Shown here piece after piece: positions 44,643-55,197 of a stretch of DNA of 64,000 nt. Numbering within the stretch: position 1 is the stretch's first letter; each line of letters opens with the position of its first letter. A program made the translations under genes and the position numbers. The DNA is taken from positions 62,001 through 126,000 of the forward strand of contig NZ_JXDG01000020.1 in the NCBI RefSeq assembly GCF_000820515.1, read 5' to 3'. The notes below the pieces were generated by a model, which searched no databases, had not been told where the DNA came from, and saw only the letters and a program-made list of their open reading frames with translations. This DNA comes from Pseudomonas batumici (GTDB lineage Bacteria; Pseudomonadota; Gammaproteobacteria; Pseudomonadales; Pseudomonadaceae).

Positions 44643-44656
44643 CATGTCGCAGGATC

Positions 44657-45202
44657 TTACTTGATCAGCGCCAGGAACTCGCTGCGGGTCGCCGCGTTTT
44701 CGCGGAACTCACCGAGCATCACCGAGGTGATCATCGACGAATTCTGCTTCTCCACGCCGCGCATCATCATGCACATGTGCTGGGCTTCGATCACCACGGC
44801 CACGCCCAGGGCACCGGTCACCTGCTGGACCGCGTCGGCGATCTGGCGGCTGAGGTTTTCCTGGATCTGCAGGCGCCGGGCATACATGTCGACGATGCGG
44901 GCGACCTTGGACAGCCCCAGTACCTTGCCGCTCGGGATGTAGGCCACGTGGGCCTTGCCGATGAACGGCAGCAGGTGGTGTTCGCACAGCGAGTAGAGCT
45001 CGATGTCCTTGACCAGCACCATTTCGCTGTTGTCGGAGCTGAACAAGGCACCGTTGGTGACTTCTTCCAGGGTCTGTTCGTAGCCGCGGCAAAGGTACTG
45101 CATGGCTTTGGCGGCACGCTTGGGCGTGTCCAGCAGGCCCTCGCGGGAGACGTCCTCGCCGAGTTGACCGAGGATCGCTGTGTAATTCTGTTCCAGGGAC
45201 AT
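44657..45202 (-). CDS. folE: GTP cyclohydrolase I FolE
   Basis: 181 aa. Zinc ligands Cys73 and His76 in [12 protein letters not shown] and Cys144 in [12 protein letters not shown]. It converts GTP to 7,8-dihydroneopterin triphosphate for folate/pterin synthesis. Short N-terminus typical of one of the two pseudomonad FolE paralogues. Stand-alone gene with a strong terminator. Confidence 0.96.
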   Translation of the reverse strand: MSLEQNYTAILGQLGEDVSREGLLDTPKRAAKAMQYLCRGYEQTLEEVTNGALFSSDNSEMVLVKDIELYSLCEHHLLPFIGKAHVAYIPSGKVLGLSKVARIVDMYARRLQIQENLSRQIADAVQQVTGALGVAVVIEAQHMCMMMRGVEKQNSSMITSVMLGEFRENAATRSEFLALIK

Positions 45203-45281
45203 GAAGCTACCTGTGGGAGTCTACGCAAAGGAGCAAGGATACGGCGGCTGGCAGCCGCCTGCAAATTCGATGACGGTCCGC

Positions 45282-45839
45282 CTACTCGTCGCGACCTTCC
45301 ATCATGGTGCGCTTGAGCATCACATACACCGCGCCCGCGCCGCCATGTTTCGGCTGGCAGGAGGTGAAACCCAGGACCTGGGCGTGCTGGCGCAGCCAGG
45401 TGTTGACGTGGCTCTTGATCATCGGGCGCTTGCCGTCCAGGCGCACGGCCTTGCCGTGGGTGACGCGCACGCAACGGATCTCGAATTTCGTCGCCTCGGC
45501 GAGAAACGCCCAGAGGGTTTCCCGGGCCTTTTCCACACTCATGCCGTGCAGGTCGAGGCTGCCTTCGAACGGGATCTGGCCGATCTTGAGCTTGCGCATC
45601 TGGCTTTCCTGGACCCCGTCGCGGGCCCAGTACAGCTCGTCTTCCGGGCCGACGTCGATGACGAACTGGTCGGACAGCCCGTCCACCGCGATGTCCTGGA
45701 CCCGTACCGTGGCCGCCTGGCGCAGCTTGGCCAGTTGTGCCCGGTCGGACCTGGGCTTGCCGGTGTCGGCCCGGTCATGCTTGATCGGCTTGACGCCGCG
45801 GATCTCGCTTTTGAACAGGGAAAAATCGTCGTCTTGCAT
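45282..45839 (-). CDS. Smr-domain (MutS2 C-terminal-like) protein
   Basis: 185 aa from ATG 45839. The C-terminal Smr domain has SLDLHGMSVEKARETLWAFL (near 95) and CVRVTHGKAVRLDGKRPMIKSHVNTWL, with HGGAGAVYVMLKR at the end. Smr domains are nucleases acting on branched DNA or on RNA; this is the YdaL/SmrB-like small protein class. Stand-alone gene. Confidence 0.9.
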   Translation of the reverse strand: MQDDDFSLFKSEIRGVKPIKHDRADTGKPRSDRAQLAKLRQAATVRVQDIAVDGLSDQFVIDVGPEDELYWARDGVQESQMRKLKIGQIPFEGSLDLHGMSVEKARETLWAFLAEATKFEIRCVRVTHGKAVRLDGKRPMIKSHVNTWLRQHAQVLGFTSCQPKHGGAGAVYVMLKRTMMEGRDE

Positions 45840-45915
45840 GTCAGCCTCCGCAGGGTCGACCAGTTTACCCAAGTCCCCTGGGTGTCGTCACAGCCGATTG
45901 CGCGCAGGTACTTGA

Positions 45916-46236
45916 TCAGTCGTGCTTTTTCATCAGGTGCGGGGCCATGTTCAGCCCGTGGCCGCGCCGCATCCGGCGACGGCTGCGACGCCACAGCCAG
46001 ACACCGAACCAGAGCGTCAGGAGGCCCACGCCCAGGACCACCGCCGAGCCGGCCGGCGTGGCGTTCAAGTCCCCCAGCGCCGGTGCGTGGCCCAGCAGGC
46101 TGGCCGCGCCAGCCAAGGCCAGCAACACCCCGAGGGTTGCCAGCAGCGCCGCAATGGCAGCGCTCAAACGTGAGCGCCAGGTACTTGGACCTTTGGGGCG
46201 CAGTCGGCGAGCGTCAAAACCATCGGATAGCTTCAT
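45916..46236 (-). CDS. Small two-helix membrane protein, unknown
   Basis: 106 aa, not recognised. Two hydrophobic segments (about 24-46 and 63-82), a basic N-terminus, a very basic loop WRRSRRRMRRG after the second, and a histidine-containing C-terminus. The TM arrangement suggests an inner-membrane protein with both ends in the cytoplasm. Isolated between convergent and same-strand neighbours; real but unknown. Confidence 0.65.
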   Translation of the reverse strand: MKLSDGFDARRLRPKGPSTWRSRLSAAIAALLATLGVLLALAGAASLLGHAPALGDLNATPAGSAVVLGVGLLTLWFGVWLWRRSRRRMRRGHGLNMAPHLMKKHD

Positions 46237-46374
46237 TCCGATTTCCTCTGTGAGTATCGGCCCTTCGACCGGGAGATGCCCGGCTTGTTCCTGACGTGTT
46301 CGGGAAATCGGAAAATGAGACGCAATTGGCCGCAGTAATGGATGGGCGGTCGTCGGAGCGCCCCATCGAAACCT

Positions 46375-46968
46375 TTAGCCGATCAGGTCCCTGGTCTGGG
46401 CGAGGGTGGCGAAATTGTCCGCCATGATCGCCATCTCCGTGCGCTGGACCTGGGCAGCGCTGATGATCTCACCTTTGTAGGGCAGGTCGCGAGTCGCGCA
46501 GGCATCTTCCACCAGGGTGCAGCGGAACCCCAGGTTCTTCGCCGCGCGCACGGTGGTGCTGACACTGGAGTGGCTCATGAAACCGCAGACGATCAGGTCC
46601 AGGGAACCGAGTTCCTGCAGGTGTTTCTCCAGGCCCGTGCCGTGAAAGGCGCTGGGCAGCAGCTTGCCGATCAGGGTTTCGTCGCCCTGGGGTTCCAGCC
46701 CCGGAATGAATTCGCCGCGCTCGCCCTGGGGATCGAACAGCCCCCCCACGGTGCCCAGGTGGCGGATGTGCACGATGGGTCGTCCGGCCTGGCGGGCGGC
46801 GGCGACCAGTTGCTTGATATTGTCGACGGCGGCGTCCATGCCGGACAGGGCCAGCGGGCCGCTGAGGTATTCTTTCTGGGCGTCGATGATCAACAGGCTG
46901 GCGTGGCTCAGATTGGCGGCTGCATAACCACGACCGCTGAGTTGAAACATCGTCTTTGGAACGGACAT
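46375..46968 (-). CDS. Isochorismatase-fold hydrolase with Ser at the usual Cys position
   Basis: 197 aa from ATG 46968 (AAAGGAG upstream). The isochorismatase/nicotinamidase fold is clear: LLIIDAQKEYLSG (Asp29), GKLLPSAF (Lys102), VCGFMSHSSVSTTVRAAKNLGF and LVEDACATRDLP. Where cysteine hydrolases carry the nucleophile (typically T-H-x-C-V) this protein has S-H-S-S-V (Ser134/Ser135), so it may not act as a standard amidase. Substrate unknown; no pathway neighbours. Confidence 0.85.
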   Translation of the reverse strand: MSVPKTMFQLSGRGYAAANLSHASLLIIDAQKEYLSGPLALSGMDAAVDNIKQLVAAARQAGRPIVHIRHLGTVGGLFDPQGERGEFIPGLEPQGDETLIGKLLPSAFHGTGLEKHLQELGSLDLIVCGFMSHSSVSTTVRAAKNLGFRCTLVEDACATRDLPYKGEIISAAQVQRTEMAIMADNFATLAQTRDLIG

Positions 46969-47186
46969 TCGGGGCTCCTTTGAGTGGGGCTTTTGCCGCA
47001 TTGTCCTCCGGCTGAGCGCTTATGTGAATCGCTACCCGTGCAGGCAGCGTGGTTACTGGGCTGTAGCCGTGTCAAGGATTGTTTGCCGAGGTCGGATGCG
47101 ACGGGCAATGATGTCTTTTTGCCTTATTTCCACCTGGCACCGGTTTGGCTGTTAGAATCGCCCGTCGTTTTTTCAGGAGCCTACCC

Positions 47187-48095
47187 GTGATCAATTCCCG
47201 CCTGCGCACGCTGCGCGACCATATTCGTTGGGCTGTCAGCCGCTTTCATGGCGCGGATCTGTTTTTCGGGCATGGCACCGACAATGCCTGGGACGAGGCG
47301 CGCCAGCTGGTGCTGGGGGCCTTGCACCTGCCTTGGGAGATCGCCGACAGCTACCTGGACTGCCGCCTGGAAGACGACGAACTGAGCCGCTTGCACCACC
47401 TGCTCAAGCGCCGCATCCAGGATCGCGTGCCCACCGCTTACCTGCTGGGTGAGGCCTGGTTCTGCGGGTTGTCGTTCATCGTCGACGAGCGGGTGCTGAT
47501 TCCGCGTTCGCCCATTGGCGAGTTGATCGAAGGCCGCTTCGCCCCTTGGCTGGCGAATGAGCCGGCGCGGATTCTCGACCTGTGCACCGGTTCCGGCTGC
47601 ATCGGCATCGCCTGCGCCTATGAGTTCCAGCAGGCGGAAGTGGTGTTGGCCGACCTGTCCTTCGACGCGCTGGAGGTGGCCAATCAGAACATCGAGCGCC
47701 ATGGCGTCGACGAGCGGGTGTTCACGGTCCAGGGCGACGGCTTCGATGGCCTGCCGGGGCAGCGCTTCGACCTGATCGTCTCCAATCCTCCTTATGTGGA
47801 TGCCGAGGATTTTGCCGACATGCCGCAAGAGTACCAGCACGAGCCCGAGCTGGGCCTGGCGTGCGGCGACGATGGCCTGAACCTGGTGCGGCGGATGCTG
47901 GCCGAGGCCGCGGACCATCTGACCGAGAAGGGCTTGCTGATCGTCGAGGTCGGCAACAGCCAGGTGCACGTCGAGGCGTTGTACCCCGAGGTGGACTTTG
48001 CCTGGCTGGACTTCGAGCGGGGCGGGCACGGCGTGTTCATGCTCACGGCCGAGCAGTGCCGTGCGCATCAGGCGTTGTTCGCCGCGAAGATCTAA
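47187..48095 (+). CDS. prmB: Ribosomal protein uL3 glutamine methyltransferase PrmB
   Basis: 302 aa, GTG start at 47187 with CAGGAG upstream. SAM-binding motif [16 protein letters not shown] (near 137), catalytic NPPY ([15 protein letters not shown], near 205) and the PrmB-type N-terminal helical domain. The motif DLCTGSGC and the P-R-S-P-I-x-E-L-I block separate it from PrmC. It methylates glutamine 150 of L3. A promoter-like TTAGAAT lies about 35 bp upstream. Confidence 0.94.
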   Translation: MINSRLRTLRDHIRWAVSRFHGADLFFGHGTDNAWDEARQLVLGALHLPWEIADSYLDCRLEDDELSRLHHLLKRRIQDRVPTAYLLGEAWFCGLSFIVDERVLIPRSPIGELIEGRFAPWLANEPARILDLCTGSGCIGIACAYEFQQAEVVLADLSFDALEVANQNIERHGVDERVFTVQGDGFDGLPGQRFDLIVSNPPYVDAEDFADMPQEYQHEPELGLACGDDGLNLVRRMLAEAADHLTEKGLLIVEVGNSQVHVEALYPEVDFAWLDFERGGHGVFMLTAEQCRAHQALFAAKI

Positions 48096-48110
48096 AGGGC
48101 GAACGCTGAC

Positions 48111-48207
48111 CTGTGGGAGCCGGCTTGTCGGGACGCCGCACCGTGGCGATGGTGGCCGCACGGACACCGCAAGGCTCCAGGGCCTCATCGCTGGCAAGCC
48201 AGCTCCT
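48111..48207. repeat. REP doublet interrupted by an IS110 element
   Basis: CTGTGGGAGCCGGCTTG at the left and GCTGGCAAGCCAGCTCCT at the right arm, which stops at 48207. Its expected continuation ACAAGGGGG is found at 49432, on the far side of the element. Confidence 0.85.
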
Positions 48208-48442
48208 TGTATCTCGACTAACGCCTCGTCAGAGGCGATAGTTCTCGACTGATCATCGAGGGAAGACCGAGAAGCCGTCCAGCTCCTAGGGCCTCGAGCC
48301 CGCATTATAGATACGTGCTCCGGCCTTCCACACTCACTCAGCAAGTTCGAACGGTATCTAGTGGCCCGCTTCGGCGTGAGCACGTATTGGCAAGGCAGAA
48401 CCGAGTGCAGTGGTGATCTTTTCGGATTTCAGGGAGAAGACC
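48208..48442 (+). ncRNA. Predicted bridge RNA region of the IS110 element
   Basis: The non-coding left end can fold into hairpins: GCCTC-GTCA-GAGGC (48222-48237), TTCTCG/CGAGAA (48242/48268) and ATACGTGCTC/GAGCACGTAT (48311-48320 / 48378-48387). The first internal loop carries CCAGCTCCTA (48279-48288), identical to the REP target across the core, and TTATAG (48305-48310), which can pair with the right side CTACAA with one mismatch. The second loop carries ACGGTATCT (48351-48359), identical to the right end of the element (49423-49431). This is the arrangement of target and donor guides in IS621-type bridge RNA. Exact RNA ends are not known. Confidence 0.65.
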
Positions 48443-49414
48443 ATGTCCGCTTTCGTGGGTATCGACACAGCCAAAAACACCTTCGACATCGCTACGCCGT
48501 TGGACAACGGCAAGTTCCGTACGAAGGCCAAGCTGCCCAATAACGCTTCAGGCTTCAGCGAGGTCGAGGCCTGGCTGGAGAAACATGCCGATCCGCAAGC
48601 CTGGGTCGTCATGGAGGCTACCGGCACCTATCACGAGGCTCTCGCAGACTTCCTGCATGCAAAAGGTTATCGAGTTTGCATCGTTAACCCTGCCGTCATT
48701 CATGCGTTCGGCAAGGAGGATTTGCGTCGGGTCAAAACCGACAAAGCCGATGCCAAACTGATCGCCGCCTATGCCCAGCAGAAGCAGCACAAACTCAGAG
48801 CCTGGGTACCAGAACTGCCTGCTCGCCGTCGTTTAAGGGCTTTAGTCCGGCGACTGGAGGATCTCCAGGAAATCCTGCAAATGGAGACCAACCGCCTGGA
48901 CGTCGCCCAAGCCAACGTCCAAGCCTCGATCCTGTCCGTGATCAATCACGTGAAAAGTGAGATTGCCGCGACTCAGAAGGCCATCAAAGACAACATTGAT
49001 GACGATCCTGACCTACGTCAGAAGCGTGATTTGATCGTGTCCATCGACGGGTTGGGTGAAACGAGCGCCGCCTTGATCCTCGCCGAACTGGGCGACCCTC
49101 TGGACTACAGTGGCCCTCGCGCTGTTGTGGCATTTGCAGGCCTGAATCCATTGATAGACCAATCAGGTAACTACGTTGGTCCGACGCCGATATCCAAGAC
49201 CGGCTCGGCCAGCCTACGGACCGGAATGTACATGCCTGCGATGGTGGCGATGAGATGGAACCCGGCGGTCAGGGCACTGAGCGAGCGCCTGAAAGCCAAA
49301 GGAAAGGCCCCTAAACAGATCATCTGTGCAGCAATGCGCAAGCTGTTACATCTGGTCTACGGAGTGCTCAAATCAGGCATACCGTTTGACCCAAACATCG
49401 CGCTTGCGCGATGA
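48443..49414 (+). CDS. IS110-family transposase (bridge recombinase)
   Basis: 323 aa from ATG 48443. N-terminal RuvC-like DEDD domain (SAFVGIDTAKNTFDIATP, DLRRVKTDKADAKLIAAYA), a coiled-coil-rich middle, and the C-terminal Tnp domain (LIVSIDGLGETSAALILAELGD, AVVAFAGLNPLIDQSGNYVG, RTGMYMPAMVAMRWNP). It seems full length. Recombination would be directed by the RNA from the upstream leader. Confidence 0.95.
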   Translation: MSAFVGIDTAKNTFDIATPLDNGKFRTKAKLPNNASGFSEVEAWLEKHADPQAWVVMEATGTYHEALADFLHAKGYRVCIVNPAVIHAFGKEDLRRVKTDKADAKLIAAYAQQKQHKLRAWVPELPARRRLRALVRRLEDLQEILQMETNRLDVAQANVQASILSVINHVKSEIAATQKAIKDNIDDDPDLRQKRDLIVSIDGLGETSAALILAELGDPLDYSGPRAVVAFAGLNPLIDQSGNYVGPTPISKTGSASLRTGMYMPAMVAMRWNPAVRALSERLKAKGKAPKQIICAAMRKLLHLVYGVLKSGIPFDPNIALAR

Positions 49415-49477
49415 GGGTCAAGACGGTATCTACAAGGGGGCTGTGTCGAACGCAGAATTTGCGTACGACGCACATCC

Positions 49478-49570
49478 TGTGTAGGAGCCGGCTTGCTGGC
49501 GATAGCGGTTTCTCAGGCGACGGCGATGTCGGCCTTCAGATCGCATCGCCAGCAAGCCGGCTCCTACAGG
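49478..49570. repeat. REP doublet right of the IS110 element
   Basis: TGTGTAGGAGCCGGCTTGCTGG and its inverted partner CCAGCAAGCCGGCTCCTACAG, intact, close to the interrupted one at 48111. Confidence 0.8.
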
Positions 49571-49627
49571 GGGACGTGCACCAGGATATTTCGCGGTGAA
49601 TACACACAAGCCCGCATCCAGAAAGGA

Positions 49628-50077
49628 TTACTCGTCGCGGTCTTCGATCATCTTGCGCAACAGGAACAGCACGGCGACCTGCTCGGCGGGGTTGAGGTTG
49701 CTCATGGTCAGTTCGCTGATCCGCGCCGCGCAGGGCACGGTCTGCTGCACCAATTGACTGCCGGCTTCGGACAACCCGACGATAACCTTGCGCCGGTCTT
49801 CGGGGTCCGGCTCCAGGGTGATCAGCTCACGGGCCTTGAGCCGCTCGACGATGCCGCGAATGGTGGCCTGGTCCACGGCGGTGGCCTTGACCAGTTCGGT
49901 GAGGGAACTGGGACCGTGATCGCGCACCGCGCACAAGGTGACGAACTGCACGGCAGTGAGCTGCGAATCGCCGACATTCTGCTGGAAAATCGCCATATGC
50001 CGCTGGTAGGCCTTGCGCAGCAGGTGGCCGACTTGTTCGGAGAAAACGTAAGGGCTGGAATCAGGAGTATCCGACAC
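49628..50077 (-). CDS. nicR: MarR-family repressor of nicotinate degradation NicR
   Basis: 149 aa; winged HTH about 40-110 (TAVQFVTLCAVRDHGPSSLTELVKATAVDQATIRGIVERLKARELI, wing DPEDRRKVIVGLSEAG). In P. putida NicR represses the nicCDEFTP and nicXR units and responds to 6-hydroxynicotinate. It lies 92 bp after nicX on the same strand, as in the P. putida nicXR operon. Identification rests on context as well as sequence. Confidence 0.9.
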   Translation of the reverse strand: MSDTPDSSPYVFSEQVGHLLRKAYQRHMAIFQQNVGDSQLTAVQFVTLCAVRDHGPSSLTELVKATAVDQATIRGIVERLKARELITLEPDPEDRRKVIVGLSEAGSQLVQQTVPCAARISELTMSNLNPAEQVAVLFLLRKMIEDRDE

Positions 50078-50169
50078 GGCAGGCTCGAAAAGGCGAAGGA
50101 GAATGGGCAGGCATGATGGACAGGTTGTCGGGCGGACTCAAGCCTGAGCTCGCCCGACCGCCCACGGAC

Positions 50170-51222
50170 TCAGCGGGCCCGCGACGCCTCGGGCGCCACC
50201 ACATCGCCGCCGAGCACCACCGCCTGGTCATCCAGGTACACATCGCAATGGCGCAGCGGAATGTCCATGTGGCACGGCGTCTTGCGCGTCCCGCCCACCT
50301 CGGTATTGGGCCCGGTGGAGAACAGGAAATTGCCATAGAACGCCCGGGCATCCATGCACATGCCGTCGTTCTTGTCGTGCAAGCCCATCGCCGTCCACTG
50401 CGCCCGTGGCTGCAGGCCCCAACCGATGTGGGAGATGCCGTACACCTCGGGATCGTTGAAATACTTCATGTAGTCGCGCAGGTACCCGGCCTCGAACCCG
50501 CCATGGATCGAGGTGATAAAGCCCTTCTCGATCTCCAGGGTGATTTTCTCCCGGGTGTAGGTCTTGAACGGCAACAGGATGTCGCCGACATCCAGCACCA
50601 GCACGCCCTCGGCGGTTTCCTCGTTCGGCCAGGAGAACAGGAAGCCGCTCGGCCAGTGGTCCCAACGCCCCGGCTCGTCGGCGAAACCGTACTCGGTCAC
50701 CGACGGATACTGCCCCAAGGCCGCGCGGAAATCGCTGCCGGCGCGAGACTTCACATGGATCGAACGGGCCTGCTTCAACAGTGCTTCCGCCGCCAGCACC
50801 CGCACCTTGTCCGCCTCGGTGGGCAGCATCCGCGCCAGCACCTCCGGCGGCTCCACCGCCAGCAGGATGCGTGTGCCGGTCTTGAGGATCTGCTCCTGCT
50901 CCGGCGAGTGCAGCAGCATCATGGTGTCGACGATCAGGTCCGCCGCCTCCAGCGCCCGCTGTGCGGCGAGATTGCCGGTCAGCGCGGTGTCGCCACAGTA
51001 GGCGGTCATGTCGTTACCCATGGCCGTCGGATGGTTGAACGACGGCAGTTCCACCGCGTACACCTTGGCCCCCAGGCGCTGCGCCGCCTCCATCGCCGAA
51101 CGCACGGTGCGCGGGTCGGAGTAATGGCTCTTGAGCACCGCAACACTCTGGGTCGGATCGACTTTCGACAGTTTCAACACGTGCTCGAACATCTGCGTCA
51201 GTTCGCAATCACTTACCGGCAT
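50170..51222 (-). CDS. nicX: 2,5-dihydroxypyridine 5,6-dioxygenase NicX
   Basis: 350 aa, the length of P. putida NicX. The iron ligands known for the family fall at the expected positions: His265 (VYGISHIGWGL), His318 and Asp320 (KTPCHMDIPLRHCDV). It opens the ring of 2,5-dihydroxypyridine to N-formylmaleamate, between the NicC and NicD steps. Divergent from nicC. Confidence 0.96.
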   Translation of the reverse strand: MPVSDCELTQMFEHVLKLSKVDPTQSVAVLKSHYSDPRTVRSAMEAAQRLGAKVYAVELPSFNHPTAMGNDMTAYCGDTALTGNLAAQRALEAADLIVDTMMLLHSPEQEQILKTGTRILLAVEPPEVLARMLPTEADKVRVLAAEALLKQARSIHVKSRAGSDFRAALGQYPSVTEYGFADEPGRWDHWPSGFLFSWPNEETAEGVLVLDVGDILLPFKTYTREKITLEIEKGFITSIHGGFEAGYLRDYMKYFNDPEVYGISHIGWGLQPRAQWTAMGLHDKNDGMCMDARAFYGNFLFSTGPNTEVGGTRKTPCHMDIPLRHCDVYLDDQAVVLGGDVVAPEASRAR

Positions 51223-53487
<2,265 letters not shown>

Positions 53488-53510
53488 ACACCACAAAACC
53501 CTGTAGGAGC

Positions 53511-53588
53511 CGGCTTGCCGGCGATGAGGCCCGTGAGCCTTGCATCGCCTGATCGGCCGCCATCGCCAGCAAGCCGGCTCCCACAAGG
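53511..53588. repeat. REP doublet inside the nic operon (nicD-nicE gap)
   Basis: CTGTAGGAGCCGGCTTGCCGG and CCAGCAAGCCGGCTCCCACA as inverted partners. In mRNA this forms a long hairpin between nicD and nicE and could stabilise the upstream transcript. Confidence 0.8.
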
Positions 53589-53627
53589 GTGGCGTGTGCT
53601 CCGAATCACCGATTTAAGGAGATAGAC

Positions 53628-54380
53628 ATGATCAAGCCCTACCGCATCGGCCAGATCGTCCCCAGCTCGAACACCACCATGGAAACCGAGATCCCGGCGA
53701 TGCTCCTGGCACGCCAGACGATCCGTCCGGAACGCTTCACTTTTCACTCCAGCCGCATGCGCATGAAGCAGGTGCGCAAGGAAGAGCTGGCGGCCATGGA
53801 CGGTGAATCCGACCGCTGCGCCGTCGAACTGTCCGACGCCAAGGTCGACGTGCTGGGCTACGCCTGCCTGGTGGCGATCATGGCCATGGGCCTGGGCTAT
53901 CACCGCCAATCCGAAGCCCGCCTGCGCAAGGCCACCGCCGACAACGACGGCAACGCCCCGGTGATCACCAGCGCCGGCGCCCTGATCGAAGGCCTGAAAG
54001 TCATGGGCGCCAAGCGCATCGCGATTGTCGCGCCCTACATGAAGCCCCTGACCGAACTGGTGGTGAACTACATCCGCGAGGAAGGGTTCGAAGTGATGGA
54101 CTGGCGCGCCCTGGAAATCCCCGACAACCTCGAAGTGGCCCGCCACGACCCGGCCAACCTGCCGGGCATCGTCGCCGGCATGAACCTGGAAGGCGTCGAT
54201 GTGATCGTGCTCTCGGCCTGCGTGCAGATGCAGTCCCTGCCGGCGGTGGCCAAGGTCGAGGCGCAGACCGGCAAGCCGGTGCTGACCGCCGCCATCGCCA
54301 CCACCTACGCCATGCTCAAGGCCCTGGACCTGGAACCCATCGTTCCCGGTGCCGGCGCCCTGCTCTCCGGCGCGTACTGA
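53628..54380 (+). CDS. nicE: Maleate isomerase NicE
   Basis: 250 aa from ATG 53628 (AAGGAGATAGAC upstream). Asp/Glu racemase superfamily; catalytic cysteines Cys80 (LGYACLVAIMAMG) and Cys198 (VLSACVQMQSLP) are 118 residues apart, as in P. putida NicE. It turns maleate into fumarate, the last pathway step. Confidence 0.95.
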   Translation: MIKPYRIGQIVPSSNTTMETEIPAMLLARQTIRPERFTFHSSRMRMKQVRKEELAAMDGESDRCAVELSDAKVDVLGYACLVAIMAMGLGYHRQSEARLRKATADNDGNAPVITSAGALIEGLKVMGAKRIAIVAPYMKPLTELVVNYIREEGFEVMDWRALEIPDNLEVARHDPANLPGIVAGMNLEGVDVIVLSACVQMQSLPAVAKVEAQTGKPVLTAAIATTYAMLKALDLEPIVPGAGALLSGAY

Positions 54381-54395
54381 GCGAGGAACCTGGCC

Positions 54396-55028
54396 ATGAG
54401 CGAACAAAGCGCCAATGACAACTACCAGGGCGTCTGGGGCCAGCGAATCGGCTTCGGCCACACGCCGGCCCTGCTGATGATCGACTTCATGCAGGGCTAC
54501 ACCACCGAGGGCGCGCCACTGTTCGCCCCCGGCGTGGTCAGCGCCGTGGCCGAAAGCGTCGAGCTGCTGGCCTGCGCCCGCCGTCACGGAATTAAGGTGG
54601 TGCACACCAATATTCGCTACCATCCAGGCCATTTCGCCGATGGTGGCATGTGGGTGCGCAAGGCGCCGGTGATGAAGGACATGATCGAGGGCAACCCGCT
54701 GGCGGCCTTCTGCGAAGCGGTGCTGCCGCGGCCTTCGGAAGTGGTGATCAGCAAGCAGTACGCCAGTGCGTTTTTCGGCACCAGCCTGGCCTCGCAGCTG
54801 CACGCCCAGGGCATCGACACCGTGGTGCTGGCCGGCTGCTCCACCAGCGGCTGCATCCGCGCCACCGCCGTGGATGCCGTGCAGCATGGTTTCAGGACCA
54901 TCGTGGTACGTGAATGCGTGGGCGACCGCCATTCGGCGCCCCATGAAGCGAATCTGTTCGACATCGACAGCAAGTACGGCGATGTCGTCAGCAAACAGGA
55001 AGCGATTTCGAAGTTCCAGGGAGCTTGA
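54396..55028 (+). CDS. nicF: Maleamate amidohydrolase NicF
   Basis: 210 aa, isochorismatase fold. Catalytic Asp in ALLMIDFMQGY, Lys in MWVRKAPVM and nucleophilic Cys in LAGCSTSGCIRATAVDA (the second Cys). It hydrolyses maleamate to maleate and ammonia. 15 bp after nicE. Confidence 0.95.
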   Translation: MSEQSANDNYQGVWGQRIGFGHTPALLMIDFMQGYTTEGAPLFAPGVVSAVAESVELLACARRHGIKVVHTNIRYHPGHFADGGMWVRKAPVMKDMIEGNPLAAFCEAVLPRPSEVVISKQYASAFFGTSLASQLHAQGIDTVVLAGCSTSGCIRATAVDAVQHGFRTIVVRECVGDRHSAPHEANLFDIDSKYGDVVSKQEAISKFQGA

Positions 55029-55197
55029 CCGCAGAACCGTGCCATAGAGCCTGGTCGCGTAAAAAACTGAGCGCCGCCTCCGTGGGAGCGTGACGCCCAG
55101 TCTTCTGACACTGCCTTTGGAAGCCGCCCTTACCGCGCTCCAGAGTGCTGGAAAAGCGGCTGTATAAAAACCATAAGTCACCGCCAGGAGACATCCG

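Larger units (their letters stand above)
48208..49431 (+). mobile_element. IS110-family insertion sequence inserted in a REP
   Basis: About 1224 bp. Joining 48207 to 49432 restores a normal REP end (CCAGCTCCTACAAGG), matching intact copies at about 26213 and 41728, which fixes the boundaries to within the shared CT. The dinucleotide CT is present at both junctions (48206-48207 and 49430-49431), as expected for the CT-core recombination known for IS621. There are no terminal inverted repeats and no longer target duplication, as usual for IS110. It contains a 235-bp leader and one transposase gene. Confidence 0.9.
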
